Below are positions 1-7,457 of a stretch of DNA of 27,392 bases, piece by piece; the first letter of the stretch is position 1; each line of letters starts with the position of its first letter. The position numbers were made by a program, and so were the translations under genes. This stretch comes from JBOGEB01 sp050743125 (GTDB taxonomy: Bacteria; Actinomycetota; Nitriliruptoria; Euzebyales; Egibacteraceae): contig JBOGEB010000041.1 in NCBI GenBank assembly GCA_050743125.1, positions 1 through 27,392 of the forward strand. The letters are read 5' to 3'. The notes beneath the pieces were generated by a model. The model was not told the origin of the DNA and did no database searches. It was given only the letters and a program-made list of their open reading frames with translations.

Positions 1-1
1 C

Positions 2-634
2 CGGCTGGACCCGGTCGGCACCGCCACGGTGACCGCGGCGTTGGACCCGCTGGCGCGCAGGACCGGCCACGCCGACGAGCGGACGTATCCGCAGAGGATG
101 GCCGACGCGCTCGTCGAGCTGGCCCGGCGGTCGCTGGACGCAGGCGACCTGCCCCAGGTCGCGGTGCAGCGCCCGCACGTGATCCTGATCGCCACGGCGG
201 AGGCGTTGGAGGGCAGGCCTGGGGCGCCGGCGGCCCGCCTGGACGGGGTCGGCCCGGTCAGCGCGGCGACCGCGCAGATGGTCTGCTGCGACGCCGAGGT
301 GACGACGGTGTGGATGACCCGCAACGGGGACGTCTTGGACGCGGGCCGCACGCAACGCCAGCCGACGAGGCAGCAGCGGGTCGCGGTCATCGCCAGAGAC
401 CAGACCTGCGTCGGGTGCGGCGCTCCGGCGTCCTGCTGCCAGGTCCATCACGTGCGCTGGTGGACACGGGATCTGGGGCCGACTGACGAGGACAACCTCT
501 GTTTGACCTGTTGGACGTGTCACCACAGGATCCACGAGGACGGCTGGCTCGTCGTCCGCGACCCGGGCACCGGACGGTTCAGCGTGCACCCGCCCGACCC
601 GCTCGCCCGGCCACACCGGCGACGAGGGAGCTGA
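2..634 (+). CDS. HNH endonuclease of the DUF222/13E12 repeat family, 5'-truncated by window edge
   Basis: The frame is open to the left edge; a GTG at 29 is available but the reading frame clearly continues upstream, so only the C-terminal part is present. The visible start (LDPVGTATVTAALDPLARR, then DERTYPQRMADALVELAR) is typical of the DUF222 domain of actinobacterial 13E12-type proteins. The C-terminal HNH domain follows: CVGCGAP, CQVHHVRWW and NLCLTCWTCHHRIH supply the zinc cysteines and the H-N-H residues, so the nuclease fold looks intact. Stop at 632-634. These proteins are abundant in actinobacterial genomes and often lie near mobile DNA; their biological role is poorly known. The last ~270 nt plus 38 nt of 3' flank are duplicated at 763-1097. 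Confidence 0.85.
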   Translation, partial: RLDPVGTATVTAALDPLARRTGHADERTYPQRMADALVELARRSLDAGDLPQVAVQRPHVILIATAEALEGRPGAPAARLDGVGPVSAATAQMVCCDAEVTTVWMTRNGDVLDAGRTQRQPTRQQRVAVIARDQTCVGCGAPASCCQVHHVRWWTRDLGPTDEDNLCLTCWTCHHRIHEDGWLVVRDPGTGRFSVHPPDPLARPHRRRGS

Positions 635-672
635 CCCGCGCCCGACACCACCCACTGACACATGCCAAGAGC
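362..672 (+). repeat. Direct repeat, copy 1 (3' end of HNH gene plus flank)
   Basis: The segment from CCGACGAGGCAGCAGCGGG to CCAAGAGCC is repeated at 763-1097. Alignment by eye shows long identical runs at both ends and a rewritten middle in copy 2. Similarity ends abruptly after CCAAGAGCC in both copies: copy 1 goes on to unrelated sequence, copy 2 runs into the IS110 transposase remnant. Confidence 0.8.
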
Positions 673-702
673 CGTTTTTCCGCTCGGACCACTAGCTGAG
701 AG

Positions 703-742
703 TGTGCTGGATCGCGGCGGAATACCACCGCGATCCAGCACA
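703..742. repeat. 15-bp perfect inverted repeat (hairpin) between the two HNH copies
   Basis: TGTGCTGGATCGCGG (703-717) and its exact reverse complement (728-742) flank a 10-nt loop. It lies about 70 nt after the HNH stop codon, so it could be that gene's terminator, although no T-tract follows. It could also be the end of a lost insertion sequence. Confidence 0.6.
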
Positions 743-762
743 AGCCCGGTGACATGCTCGAG

Positions 763-1059
763 CCCGACGAGGCAGCAGCGGGTCGCGGTCATCGCCAGAG
801 ACCAGACCTGCGTCGGGTGCGGCGCGCCGGCGTCCCGCTGCCAGGTCCACCGACCACGCCAACCTCCCCCACCCGCCCACCCTAAAGGAACATGGGACCT
901 GGGACCAACGGACGAGGACAACCTCTGTTTAACCTGCTGGTGCTGCCACGCGAAGATCCACCACGACGGCTGGCTCGTGGCCCGCGACCCGGACACCGGA
1001 CGGTTCAGCATGCACCCGCCCGACCCGCTCGCCCGACACACCGGCGACGAGCGAGCTGA
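763..1059 (+). pseudogene. Degenerate partial copy of the HNH endonuclease C-terminus
   Basis: This is the second copy of the repeat that begins at 362. It keeps TRQQRVAVIARDQTCVGCG and NLCLTCWCCHAKIHHDGW. The central HHVRWW with the catalytic histidine pair is replaced by a proline-rich stretch (HRPRQPPPPAHP). A one-base deletion near the end (about 1045) removes the stop used by the parent. There is no DUF222 part upstream. It is best read as a duplicated, inactivated 3' fragment. The long plus-strand ORF through it (to 2146) continues antisense to the transposase and is not a real gene. Confidence 0.7.
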
Positions 1060-1097
1060 CCCGCGCCCGACACCACCCACGGACACATGCCAAGAGC

Positions 1098-1846
1098 CCA
1101 AAAGGGGCCATGAACACGTCGACCTGGTCGTCCAGCGCACAGATCGCGGCGTCCAGATGGTCGATGTGATCCAGCAGCACCCGCAGGATCGCGCGGTGGT
1201 GGGCGCCGAACCGGCCGGCCATCGCCAGGCGCAGCTGGTCCCGTTTGGCGCGCAGCCGGCCTTTGGCCAGCTCGGCCAACCGATTCGGGTCGGTCTCGGC
1301 GGCGATCAGCGCATCGCACATCAAACGGCCCGACACCCCCAACGTGTCCGACGCGACCGAGCTCAGCTTGATGCCGGCGTCCTCCAAGCACTTGTCGACC
1401 CGGTTGACCTCACGGGCGCGGTCTTGGACCAGCCGGGTGCGATATCGGGTGAGGTCCCGCAGCTGGCGGATCTGTGGCGGGGGCACGAAGCTGCCGCGCA
1501 ACAGCCCGGCGTCGCACAGCCCGGCCAGCCACTCGGCGTCCTTGACGTCGGTCTTGCGTCCGGGGACACGCTGGAGATGCGCCGGGTTGGCCAGCAGCAG
1601 CTCGAAACCGGCCGCCTCCAGCACATACCAGACCGGTTTCCACTACACCCCGGTGGCCTCCATCGCGACTACCGTCGCGCCCTGGGCCTTCAGCCAGTCG
1701 CGCAGCTCCTCCAAGTCGGTCACGAACGTGCGGAACGTCTTGGTCTGCGACTCCCGCTGACCGTCCTCTCCCGGCGTGCGGGCACAGGCGGTCACGGTCT
1801 TCTTGTGCACGTCCAACGCCGCGCACCGCTCGAACATGACCTGCAT
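1098..1846 (-). pseudogene. IS110-family transposase, amber-interrupted and C-terminally truncated
   Basis: Reading starts at ATG 1846 (MQVMFERCAALDVHKK) behind an AGGGGG ribosome site. It shows the RuvC-like DEDD catalytic core of IS110 transposases: ALDVHKK, AMEATGV and GRKTDVKDAEWLAGL. Directly after EATGV the frame has TAG (1643-1645), then continues in the same frame as WKPVWYVLEAAGFELLL. A single base change (TAC or TAT to TAG) explains it. The sequence then runs through the coiled linker to DDQVDVFMAPF and stops matching at about 1098, where the HNH repeat begins, so the C-terminal Transposase_20 domain is missing. The element cannot make an active enzyme. Confidence 0.85.
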
Positions 1847-1959
1847 GGTCGATCCCCCTTCGACGCAGCCGACTACGGACACGCCACCCCAAGGAGCCTG
1901 GCATCACGAACGGTGAGACACGTGCTCGCAGCAACAATCCAGGGTGCTCACAGGCTCCA

Positions 1960-2092
1960 GCGATCATGGTGGGACACGGGCTGGACGCACCAATCCGACC
2001 CGACGTCTACGGGGCGACGCTTCCCATTTTCATCCTCTATGGGTGCCCCGCCAGGGGCATGGGCTGCGTCCTATGTCAACAGCCCGTGTCGA
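1960..2092 (-). ncRNA. Candidate IS110 non-coding end / bridge RNA region
   Basis: IS110-group elements carry a structured bridge RNA in the non-coding end upstream of the transposase. Here the region upstream of the minus-strand transposase start has an 11-bp inverted repeat (1973-1983, GACACGGGCTG, and 2080-2090) enclosing about 100 nt, with an inner hairpin at 2044-2059 (TGCCCC, loop GCCA, GGGGCA). That fits a structured RNA. The exact ends, and whether this is the IS110 or IS1111 arrangement, cannot be judged by eye. Confidence 0.35.
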
Positions 2093-2734
2093 GCTGGGCC
2101 TCGCCGCCAGCCAGATCACCAGCCTGTGCGATCACGTCGACCTTGACGGCAACCTGCCGCTGGCAACCGCTCCGTGGACCGTGCCGGCCGCTCGTGGCGG
2201 CGTAGCTGCCTGCGGTCCCCCGACCGCCACGCGAGGTCGGCCGGCTTCCCGCCTGACATCCGGCATTGCCGCATTGTTTCCGCTTGGGAGGCGTGTCGTC
2301 GGTGTTGTGCGCGAGGTGATCTCGACGGTACCGCGAGTCCCGTCAACACGTACTTGGCCCGTCTGGGATGCGCGCGATCGCCTGTCCAGTGGCCACCACG
2401 GCGGGGACGCCGAACTTGTGGGCCACGCTGGCGGTATGCGACAGGCTCCTCCTTGTCGAAGGCCCGCCCCGACGAGCGGGAACGCAAGGCTGTGGGCGGA
2501 TGAGCTACCCAGATGACGAGCTCGTCTGCCTGGGCGAGTCCGCTCGATCGTGGGGCGGTGGATCAGATCGAGGTCGGTTACCGCTTCGATAGCCGTGCTG
2601 CTTGAGGCAGGCATCCCGAGGGGCATGTCATCGCTGTCAAGGTCCCGCGGCGACAGTGGGCGCAGCCGCATCAAGATGGTAAAAAGAACAAAAGAGTTTT
2701 GTCTGAAATTGTCGAAAAGTCTTGCGCATAACTC
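2093..2734. other. Region without an intact gene
   Basis: No ORF here has a convincing protein. The only recognisable homology is a minus-strand remnant of a PEP-utilising mobile domain (2315-2435). GC falls sharply from about 2680 to 2760 (runs such as AAAAAGAACAAAAG), the most AT-rich stretch in this half of the window and probably the regulatory region of the downstream secreted-peptide gene. Confidence 0.5.
2315..2435 (-). pseudogene. Remnant of a PEP-utilising enzyme mobile domain, frameshifted
   Basis: The minus strand reads TASVAHKFGVPAVVATGQAI, then ARIPDG, and after a one-base shift QVRVDGTRGTVEIT. This matches the C-terminal swivelling domain of PEP synthase/PPDK-like enzymes, whose usual form is xSHxAIVARxxGxPAVVG...IxDGxxVxVDGxxGxVxI. 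The phosphorylatable histidine region is already altered (TASVAH). No further similarity was seen on either side, so only about 40 codons survive. Assigned from motif memory. Confidence 0.45.
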
Positions 2735-2763
2735 TTGACAATATGCCTGTGTCGTCCTTTAGC
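2735..2763 (+). promoter_or_regulatory. Possible sigma70-like promoter
   Basis: TTGACA (2735-2740) is a perfect -35 box. The -10 at 17-nt spacing (TTTAGC, 2758-2763) is poor. It sits in the AT-rich segment about 60 nt before the secreted-peptide start at 2825. Confidence 0.3.
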
Positions 2764-2824
2764 TGGTATTGGGGGGCAAGCCCCCGTATCGTGACACTCA
2801 GCAGGTACGACAAAGGGGGACAAG

Positions 2825-3034
2825 GTGGGAAAGCTCCGTAACCTGGCGGTCATCATGGCTGTGATCGGCGCGCTAACCATGCTGAGCGCGGTGCCCGCTT
2901 CCGCCGGCGACTCTGGCAGGCGCCACAGAGGAGACCACGAAAGGCACCACGAAGAGGAAGAGGAAGAGGACGACGAGGGCTGCGGTCTCCTTGGCGGTCT
3001 CCTCGCCATCCTCTTGGGTGGCGACTGCGACTAA
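2825..3034 (+). CDS. Small secreted acidic/histidine-rich peptide, unknown function
   Basis: The 69-codon ORF starts at GTG 2825 behind AAAGGGGGAC. It has a clear Sec signal peptide: MGKLRN, a hydrophobic core (LAVIMAVIGALTMLSAV) and an AxA cleavage site at PASA, leaving a 42-residue mature peptide. The mature part has three zones: basic/histidine (RRHRGDHERHH), a pure acidic run (EEEEEEDDE), and a hydrophobic glycine-leucine tail bounded by two cysteines (CGLLGGLLAILLGGDC) that could form a disulphide. The acidic run is encoded by a GAAGAG hexanucleotide repeat, so its length may vary by slippage. No family was recognised. Metal binding or membrane interaction are guesses from composition. 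A strong hairpin follows at 3077-3110, which supports a monocistronic gene. Confidence 0.7.
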   Translation: MGKLRNLAVIMAVIGALTMLSAVPASAGDSGRRHRGDHERHHEEEEEEDDEGCGLLGGLLAILLGGDCD

Positions 3035-3076
3035 GGCCCGCCATTGTGGGGTAGCCTCGAAGCGCATCGACAGCAA

Positions 3077-3110
3077 CAGTGCTGGGCCCGCCGCGGTGGG
3101 CCCAGCACTG
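3077..3110 (+). terminator. Strong hairpin terminator after the secreted peptide gene
   Basis: Perfect 13-bp stem CAGTGCTGGGCCC / GGGCCCAGCACTG with an 8-nt loop (GCCGCGGT), 42 nt after the stop codon. Only a weak T-tract follows (TCCGTTTACT), as is common in high-GC actinobacteria. Confidence 0.75.
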
Positions 3111-3193
3111 TCCGTTTACTCGCTCTGATCCAAAGCGTTCGCCCAAAGGCCATGTCGGCGCGGAATCGTCTACAGGGGTGAGGGTTGTGCAGC

Positions 3194-3451
3194 TCAGGCG
3201 CCATTCCCGGCTCGCCTTGGAGCGGCGGTCTCGGGATCGCTCGCTGGTGGCTGTCGGTAGCGATGGACGGCTACGGCGGCCCAGATGGCTTCGACTAGCC
3301 CGAAGGGCCACGCGCCTGACAGGAACCCGTACGCGCTGGACAGCAGACAGCCGACACCGAAGGCGAGGGTAAAGCGGCGGTCCCGCCCTTCAAGCGCGTA
3401 CATGGTCATCATGAGGCTGAGGGCGACGACGCCGAAGATCGTCAATGGCAT
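3194..3451 (-). CDS. Small membrane protein, hypothetical
   Basis: 85 codons from ATG 3451 (MPLTIFGVVALSLMMTMYAL). Three hydrophobic segments are seen: residues about 2-19, 29-45 (FTLAFGVGCLLSSAYGF) and 50-64 (FGLVEAIWAAVAVHRY), then a polar tail. The pattern EGRDRRFTLAFGVGC is typical of small conserved actinobacterial membrane proteins, but no function can be assigned. It begins 33 nt after the helicase stop on the same strand, so it is probably co-transcribed with it. Confidence 0.65.
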   Translation of the reverse strand: MPLTIFGVVALSLMMTMYALEGRDRRFTLAFGVGCLLSSAYGFLSGAWPFGLVEAIWAAVAVHRYRQPPASDPETAAPRRAGNGA

Positions 3452-3484
3452 GGGTGCAGTGCAGCGGGCTCGCTGAGCGTGCGC

Positions 3485-4720
3485 CTACCGTCGGCGTCGG
3501 CCGTGGGGACGGGGGGCCGTGGCCTGGACCGGGAGCGGGCGGCCGTCGGTGCCGGTGGCCGCTTCGGCCAGTCCCCAGTCCTGCGAGGCGAGGTCGGCCA
3601 GGCGAGCGTCGTTGGAGAGGAGGTCGACCAGCGGCTGGGCGATGCCGAGCCGGCGGCACAGACGTTTGGCGTCCGCCACTTGGTCCGTCTGCAGAAGGCT
3701 GACCGCCATCCCTGCCTCGCCGGCGCGGGCAGTGCGTCCTGACCGGTGCAAATACGCTTTGTGGTCCTCGGGCGGGTCGTAGTGGATGACGACGTCGATG
3801 CCGTCGATGTCGAGACCCCGCGCGGCGACGTCGGTGGCCACCAGCAGCCCGACCCGTCCGGTGCGGAACTCGCGCAGCGCCCGCTGGCGGGCTGTCTGGG
3901 TCAGGCCACCGTGGAGAACGCCGGCCGTGACGCCCTCTCGGTGGAACTGGCCCGCCAGCCGGTCGGCCCCCCGCCTGGTGCGCACGAAGACCAGGGTGCG
4001 CTCCGCACCGCGGGCGACGGCGGCGGCCACCTTCAGCTTGTCCGTCCCATGGACCTTCAAGAAGCGGTGCTCCATCTCCTCGACCGTGGGGTTCGCGGAT
4101 GCCACCTCATGATGGATTGGATCATGGATGTACGTGCGTACCAGACGATCCACCTCGCGGTCGAGCGTGGCGGAGAAGAGCAGGGTCTGGCGCTTGGCCG
4201 GTAGGCGGCTCAGCACCCATTCGACCTGGGGCATGAACCCCATGTCGGCCATGCGGTCGGCTTCGTCGAGCACGAGGATCCGCACGTCGGTGACCGCCAC
4301 CTCACCCCGCTCGCCCAGATCGATGAGCCTCCCAGGGGTGGCGATCATGAGGTCGACTCCCCGTCGCAAGGCCTTGGTCTGGCGGTCTATGGATGTGCCG
4401 CCGTACACGGCAGCCACCCGGAGGCCACGGATCTGGGCCAAGCCAGTGAGCACCTCCGACACCTGGTTGGCCAGCTCCCGCGTGGGCACGAGCACGAGCC
4501 CGCGGGGCCGGCCAGGCTTGGCCCTCGACGTCCGCTCGATCAGGGGCAGGCCGAAGGCCAAGGTTTTGCCCGAGCCCGTCTGGGCCTTGCCGCACACGTC
4601 GCGCCCCGCGAGGGCGTCGGCGATCGTGAGGGCCTGGACGGGCAAGGGCACGGTAATCCCGCGGGCGCGGAGCGCGGCCACGAGGTCGGGGGCGACGCCG
4701 AGCGCGTCAAAGGTCGTCAT
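3485..4720 (-). CDS. DEAD-box ATP-dependent RNA helicase
   Basis: 411 residues from ATG 4720 (MTTFDALGV); GGAGGAG lies 13 nt upstream. An in-frame start at 4774 is possible but adds a low-complexity leader. All helicase motifs are present in order: Q motif (F4, Q27), motif I AQTGSGKT (45-52), Ia PTRELA, GG, Ib TPGR, II DEAD, III SAT, IV LVFVRTR, V VATDVAARGLD and VI HRSGRTARAG. The core resembles RhlE/DeaD-type cold-shock or ribosome-assembly helicases. The C-terminal extension is short and basic (PRPHGRRRR), likely for RNA contact. Sure about family, not about substrate. Confidence 0.95.
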   Translation of the reverse strand: MTTFDALGVAPDLVAALRARGITVPLPVQALTIADALAGRDVCGKAQTGSGKTLAFGLPLIERTSRAKPGRPRGLVLVPTRELANQVSEVLTGLAQIRGLRVAAVYGGTSIDRQTKALRRGVDLMIATPGRLIDLGERGEVAVTDVRILVLDEADRMADMGFMPQVEWVLSRLPAKRQTLLFSATLDREVDRLVRTYIHDPIHHEVASANPTVEEMEHRFLKVHGTDKLKVAAAVARGAERTLVFVRTRRGADRLAGQFHREGVTAGVLHGGLTQTARQRALREFRTGRVGLLVATDVAARGLDIDGIDVVIHYDPPEDHKAYLHRSGRTARAGEAGMAVSLLQTDQVADAKRLCRRLGIAQPLVDLLSNDARLADLASQDWGLAEAATGTDGRPLPVQATAPRPHGRRRR

Positions 4721-4943
4721 GGGAGAACGGTGCTCCTCCGTCGTCGGGGAACCGGCGGGCCGGCCCGGCGTCACGTGGCCGAAACCCGGCCCCGGGAGGG
4801 AGGATGACCCGAAAGCGACCGCTGCCGGCCGCTACTGCGTGACGAGCATAGCGGAAATGGGGGTCTTGGCCATGGTGCAGGTGGCCTCGGCTTCGACCAG
4901 TGTGCGCTTCACCCTGCCGAAAGCGCGGACCGTCCCGACGGGG

Positions 4944-5765
4944 TCAGGCGAACAGTCGGTAGCGCTGCGTGATGGCCGAGATGACCTGCTGGCGGCTGTC
5001 GTCCGCCGACGGACCTCCCGGTCCCTCGAGCCGCGCAGCCACCGACGCGAGGGCCTCGTCTCGGACGACCTCCCGGAACCAACAGGAGTAGTCCCCCCGC
5101 TCGAGGTGATGAAGCCAGGTGGTGTCATCGACGGCGTCGGCGAGCTTGGCGAACAGCGTCAGGCTCTGGGCGCGGGCGTGGAGCCTCCCCTCTGGGGAGC
5201 GAAAGATGAAGCTGTGCTCCGGGCGCAGGTCGCCCTCGGCGTCGCGCAGCCGCCTGCGCCACCCGAGCCAGCCACGCCTGTGGTCCGTACTTGACCGGAA
5301 CGCCAGCGCGGACCGGCCTTCGCCGGCATGACGTCGGTAATCCGACAGCAGGCGGGAGAGCTCGACCTCGGGGCTGTCCTCAATGCCGATCAGGCCGTCG
5401 CTCGCGTGCTCCGAGGCTCGGATCACCTCGTTGAGCTTGAGGTGGATGGCTTTGTCGTCGCGGTTCTGGGTGTGCTGGATGACGACCAGCAGGATCAAGC
5501 CGATGATGGGGGCGCCCGCGGTGGCGCTCAGCTCCCACGCTTTCGAGAAACCGACGAGGGGCCCGGCAGCCAGCCAGATGAGCACGGCGAGTAGGAGTAC
5601 GACCGTGAAAGCGGGCGAGCCGGCGAGGTCTCGGGTGGCATTGGACAACCGGGAGAACCGCGTCGGCTCTCGGCGGATGGTGTCGACCACATGTCCTCGC
5701 TCATCGACGAGCGGGCGCGCGCCGTTGGGCGTATCCAGGGCTCGGGTCATGGATCGTGTTTGCAT
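4944..5765 (-). CDS. Low-affinity iron permease-like membrane protein with C-terminal soluble domain
   Basis: 273 residues. The start is ATG 5765 (MQTRSMTRAL), chosen because a perfect AGGAGGT sits 6 nt upstream; the longer ATG at 5819 lacks this. Two membrane segments at about 53-73 (FTVVLLLAVLIWLAAGPLVG) and 82-98, followed by VIQHTQNRDDKAIHLKLNEV, are the signature of the low-affinity iron permease family (PF04120). That family is usually ~120-150 residues. Here a ~150-residue cytoplasmic extension follows, ending with FRSPEGRLHARAQSLTLF, LHHLERGDYSCWFREVVRD and a helical tail, which resembles the small DUF5752-type domain. Despite the family name, transport by bacterial members is not well proven. 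Confidence 0.75.
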   Translation of the reverse strand: MQTRSMTRALDTPNGARPLVDERGHVVDTIRREPTRFSRLSNATRDLAGSPAFTVVLLLAVLIWLAAGPLVGFSKAWELSATAGAPIIGLILLVVIQHTQNRDDKAIHLKLNEVIRASEHASDGLIGIEDSPEVELSRLLSDYRRHAGEGRSALAFRSSTDHRRGWLGWRRRLRDAEGDLRPEHSFIFRSPEGRLHARAQSLTLFAKLADAVDDTTWLHHLERGDYSCWFREVVRDEALASVAARLEGPGGPSADDSRQQVISAITQRYRLFA

Positions 5766-5832
5766 GGTCCGACCTCCTGAACGCGGGGGACTGGCCCCCA
5801 CGTTCGTGAATCTCTTCACAAGGTCAGGACTT

Positions 5833-5856
5833 TACCTGCTCCGGCAGGAGCAGGTA
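5833..5856. promoter_or_regulatory. 10-bp-arm palindrome upstream of the iron-permease-like gene, candidate operator
   Basis: TACCTGCTCC / GGAGCAGGTA with a 4-nt spacer (GGCA) lies 68 nt upstream of the ATG at 5765. A smaller inverted repeat GTGAA-TCTC-TTCAC (5806-5819) and a GGGGG-ACTGG-CCCCC hairpin (5785-5799) lie between it and the ribosome site. The whole 5766-6067 interval holds no gene: these sites, repeat copy A, and about 140 nt without recognised features. Confidence 0.45.
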
Positions 5857-6003
5857 TGAGGATTACACGACTTTTACCAGCTGTTCACGGGCCCGGTCAG
5901 CGGGGTCATCGGGCCAATTGGGGCCTTTCCCGGGCGTGCGGCCGGTAGGCGGCCACGGGACGCCGTGCTCCTCGCCGCCTACGATGCGCGGCCATGGCCG
6001 CAG

Positions 6004-6063
6004 GTTCGACTGAGCCTTCGTCGGCGACTGGGCGACACCGTCCTGTAGGAGTTTCGACACATG
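6004..6063 (-). repeat. TGTGTCGAA repeat family, copy A (5' part only)
   Basis: On the minus strand this begins CATGTGTCGAAACTCC and continues with GGACGGTGTCGCCCAGTCGCC and GACGAAGGCTCA, matching the start of the copies at 8114 and 23010. The 3' half is missing. Its first base lies 4 nt after the TGA (6068-6070) of the membrane-protein gene, on the same strand. Confidence 0.7.
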
Positions 6064-6067
6064 TTCC

Positions 6068-7369
6068 TCAGGGATCGTCCGGGGCTGGGGTGGGCTCCGG
6101 CTCCGGCACGTGTAGGGGCTGCACGGCGCGGACTACCAGCCGCTCGGTGAACCCGGCGAGGAAGGCGACGAGCAGGACGGCGGCGGTCGTCGTGGGACGG
6201 AACCCCAGCGCTTTCGACTCGAGCAGTACGTAGGCGGCAAGGGCGCTGATCGCGCCGAGGAGCGGGCGGACCGCCGTCAACGGTCCGTGTAGGAGATGGG
6301 GGGCCAGCCGGAGGCGGGCGCGGCCGCTGATCGACCGGAAGGCGCTCAAGCCCCCGCCGAGGGCGCCGAACAGCGCGACGTAGCGCCACAGCACGTCTGG
6401 GGTGCGCCCGGGCTCGGCGAGGAGCTGGAGGGGAGCCGATGTGGCGAGCAGCAGCAACCCAATCAGCGCCAGGGCGAGGATCCCGCCGATACCGCGTAGC
6501 TGGCGGCCCAGGCGCGCGAGCTGCAGCGCCTCCTCCGTGCTGTCCTCGGCCCGTAGGCCCGTCGCGACGTAGAGCGTCGTCTTGCGCGACTGCTCGCGCT
6601 CGGCGGCGAACCGCTCGATCGCCCGTGTGGTCTCGACGGGGCGGCTGACCTTGGCGTCTTTGAGGAGGCCGGTGATGTGGTCGGTCACCACCTGGTCGCC
6701 CGTCTGCGTGGCAAGGAGCGCATCGACCTGCTCGCGGGTTGCCTCGTCGGGCACGAGCGTGGCCAGCCGCGAGCCGAACTCCTGATCCGGCGCCGCGAGG
6801 AGGTGGGCGATCGCTTCGCTGCGCCAGGAACGCAGCCCGTGGGCTGCCTCTGCCGCCAGCGCGGTCCGCGCGGCGGCGAGCTCGGTGGGGTCGTAAGCGA
6901 AGATGTCCATGCGTGTGGCCTCTTCGAAGCAGGACCACGCCGTGTCGACGTCGGACCGCCCGAGCGCGGTCTCGGCCTCTGACAGCAGTGAGTCGGCGGC
7001 CTCGCCCCAGGTGCCCATCGTGCGCCCGGCCTGGCGCGCCGCCTGCTGGCGGCGGGAGAGCTGCCCGGCGAACTTCGCGCGTAGGGCATCGAGTCGGCGT
7101 TCCTCAGCCGATCGGAACCGCAGCCGAATCCAGCCGCGGACCTGGCTCAGCGGGCTGGGCTGCGAGCGGGTTGGGGGGAGCCCTCCTTCGTTCTCGGGAG
7201 CCGGAAGGGACGCCCCCTCTGAGTCTGGGGATTGCTGCCCGGTCCCGACCTGCAGCGCATCGGTGTCTGCGATCGCTGTCACCTCCCGCCAGAGGAGTTC
7301 CCGTTCGCCGGACCGCGTATGCGCACCGGCCTGGCTGTGCAGCATCGTTGCGCAGGACGAAGACGTCAA
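6068..7369 (-). CDS. Membrane protein with N-terminal helical region and four C-terminal membrane helices, hypothetical
   Basis: Up to 433 codons; the start is uncertain (TTG 7369 or ATG 7345, neither with a convincing ribosome site; GTG at the VTAIADTD position is also possible). The N-terminal ~80 residues are polar. A long charged helical region follows (about 80-290, e.g. RRLDALRAKFAGQLSRRQQA and REQVDALLATQTGDQVV). Four hydrophobic segments follow at about 300-324 (ILALALIGLLLLA), 333-350, 373-397 and 399-421, then a proline-rich tail (EPEPTPAPDDP). It resembles unnamed actinobacterial membrane proteins; no catalytic motif is visible. It is divergent from the lipoprotein gene with ~90 nt between them. 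Repeat copy A starts 4 nt after its stop. Confidence 0.7.
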   Translation of the reverse strand: MTSSSCATMLHSQAGAHTRSGERELLWREVTAIADTDALQVGTGQQSPDSEGASLPAPENEGGLPPTRSQPSPLSQVRGWIRLRFRSAEERRLDALRAKFAGQLSRRQQAARQAGRTMGTWGEAADSLLSEAETALGRSDVDTAWSCFEEATRMDIFAYDPTELAAARTALAAEAAHGLRSWRSEAIAHLLAAPDQEFGSRLATLVPDEATREQVDALLATQTGDQVVTDHITGLLKDAKVSRPVETTRAIERFAAEREQSRKTTLYVATGLRAEDSTEEALQLARLGRQLRGIGGILALALIGLLLLATSAPLQLLAEPGRTPDVLWRYVALFGALGGGLSAFRSISGRARLRLAPHLLHGPLTAVRPLLGAISALAAYVLLESKALGFRPTTTAAVLLVAFLAGFTERLVVRAVQPLHVPEPEPTPAPDDP

Positions 7370-7457
7370 ACCGGCGGGGAAACCGGACGATATCCCCGTC
7401 GCGGTGGGCTCCGCACGGCTACCATCGGCTTACAGGGTCCACGTGGTGGGACACAGA

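Noticed and set aside
662..2146. 494-codon plus-strand ORF
   Set aside because: It joins the broken HNH copy to the antisense strand of the IS110 transposase; beyond ~1060 it has no protein character.
4128..5294. 388-codon plus-strand ORF
   Set aside because: Spans the antisense of two real minus-strand genes and their spacer.
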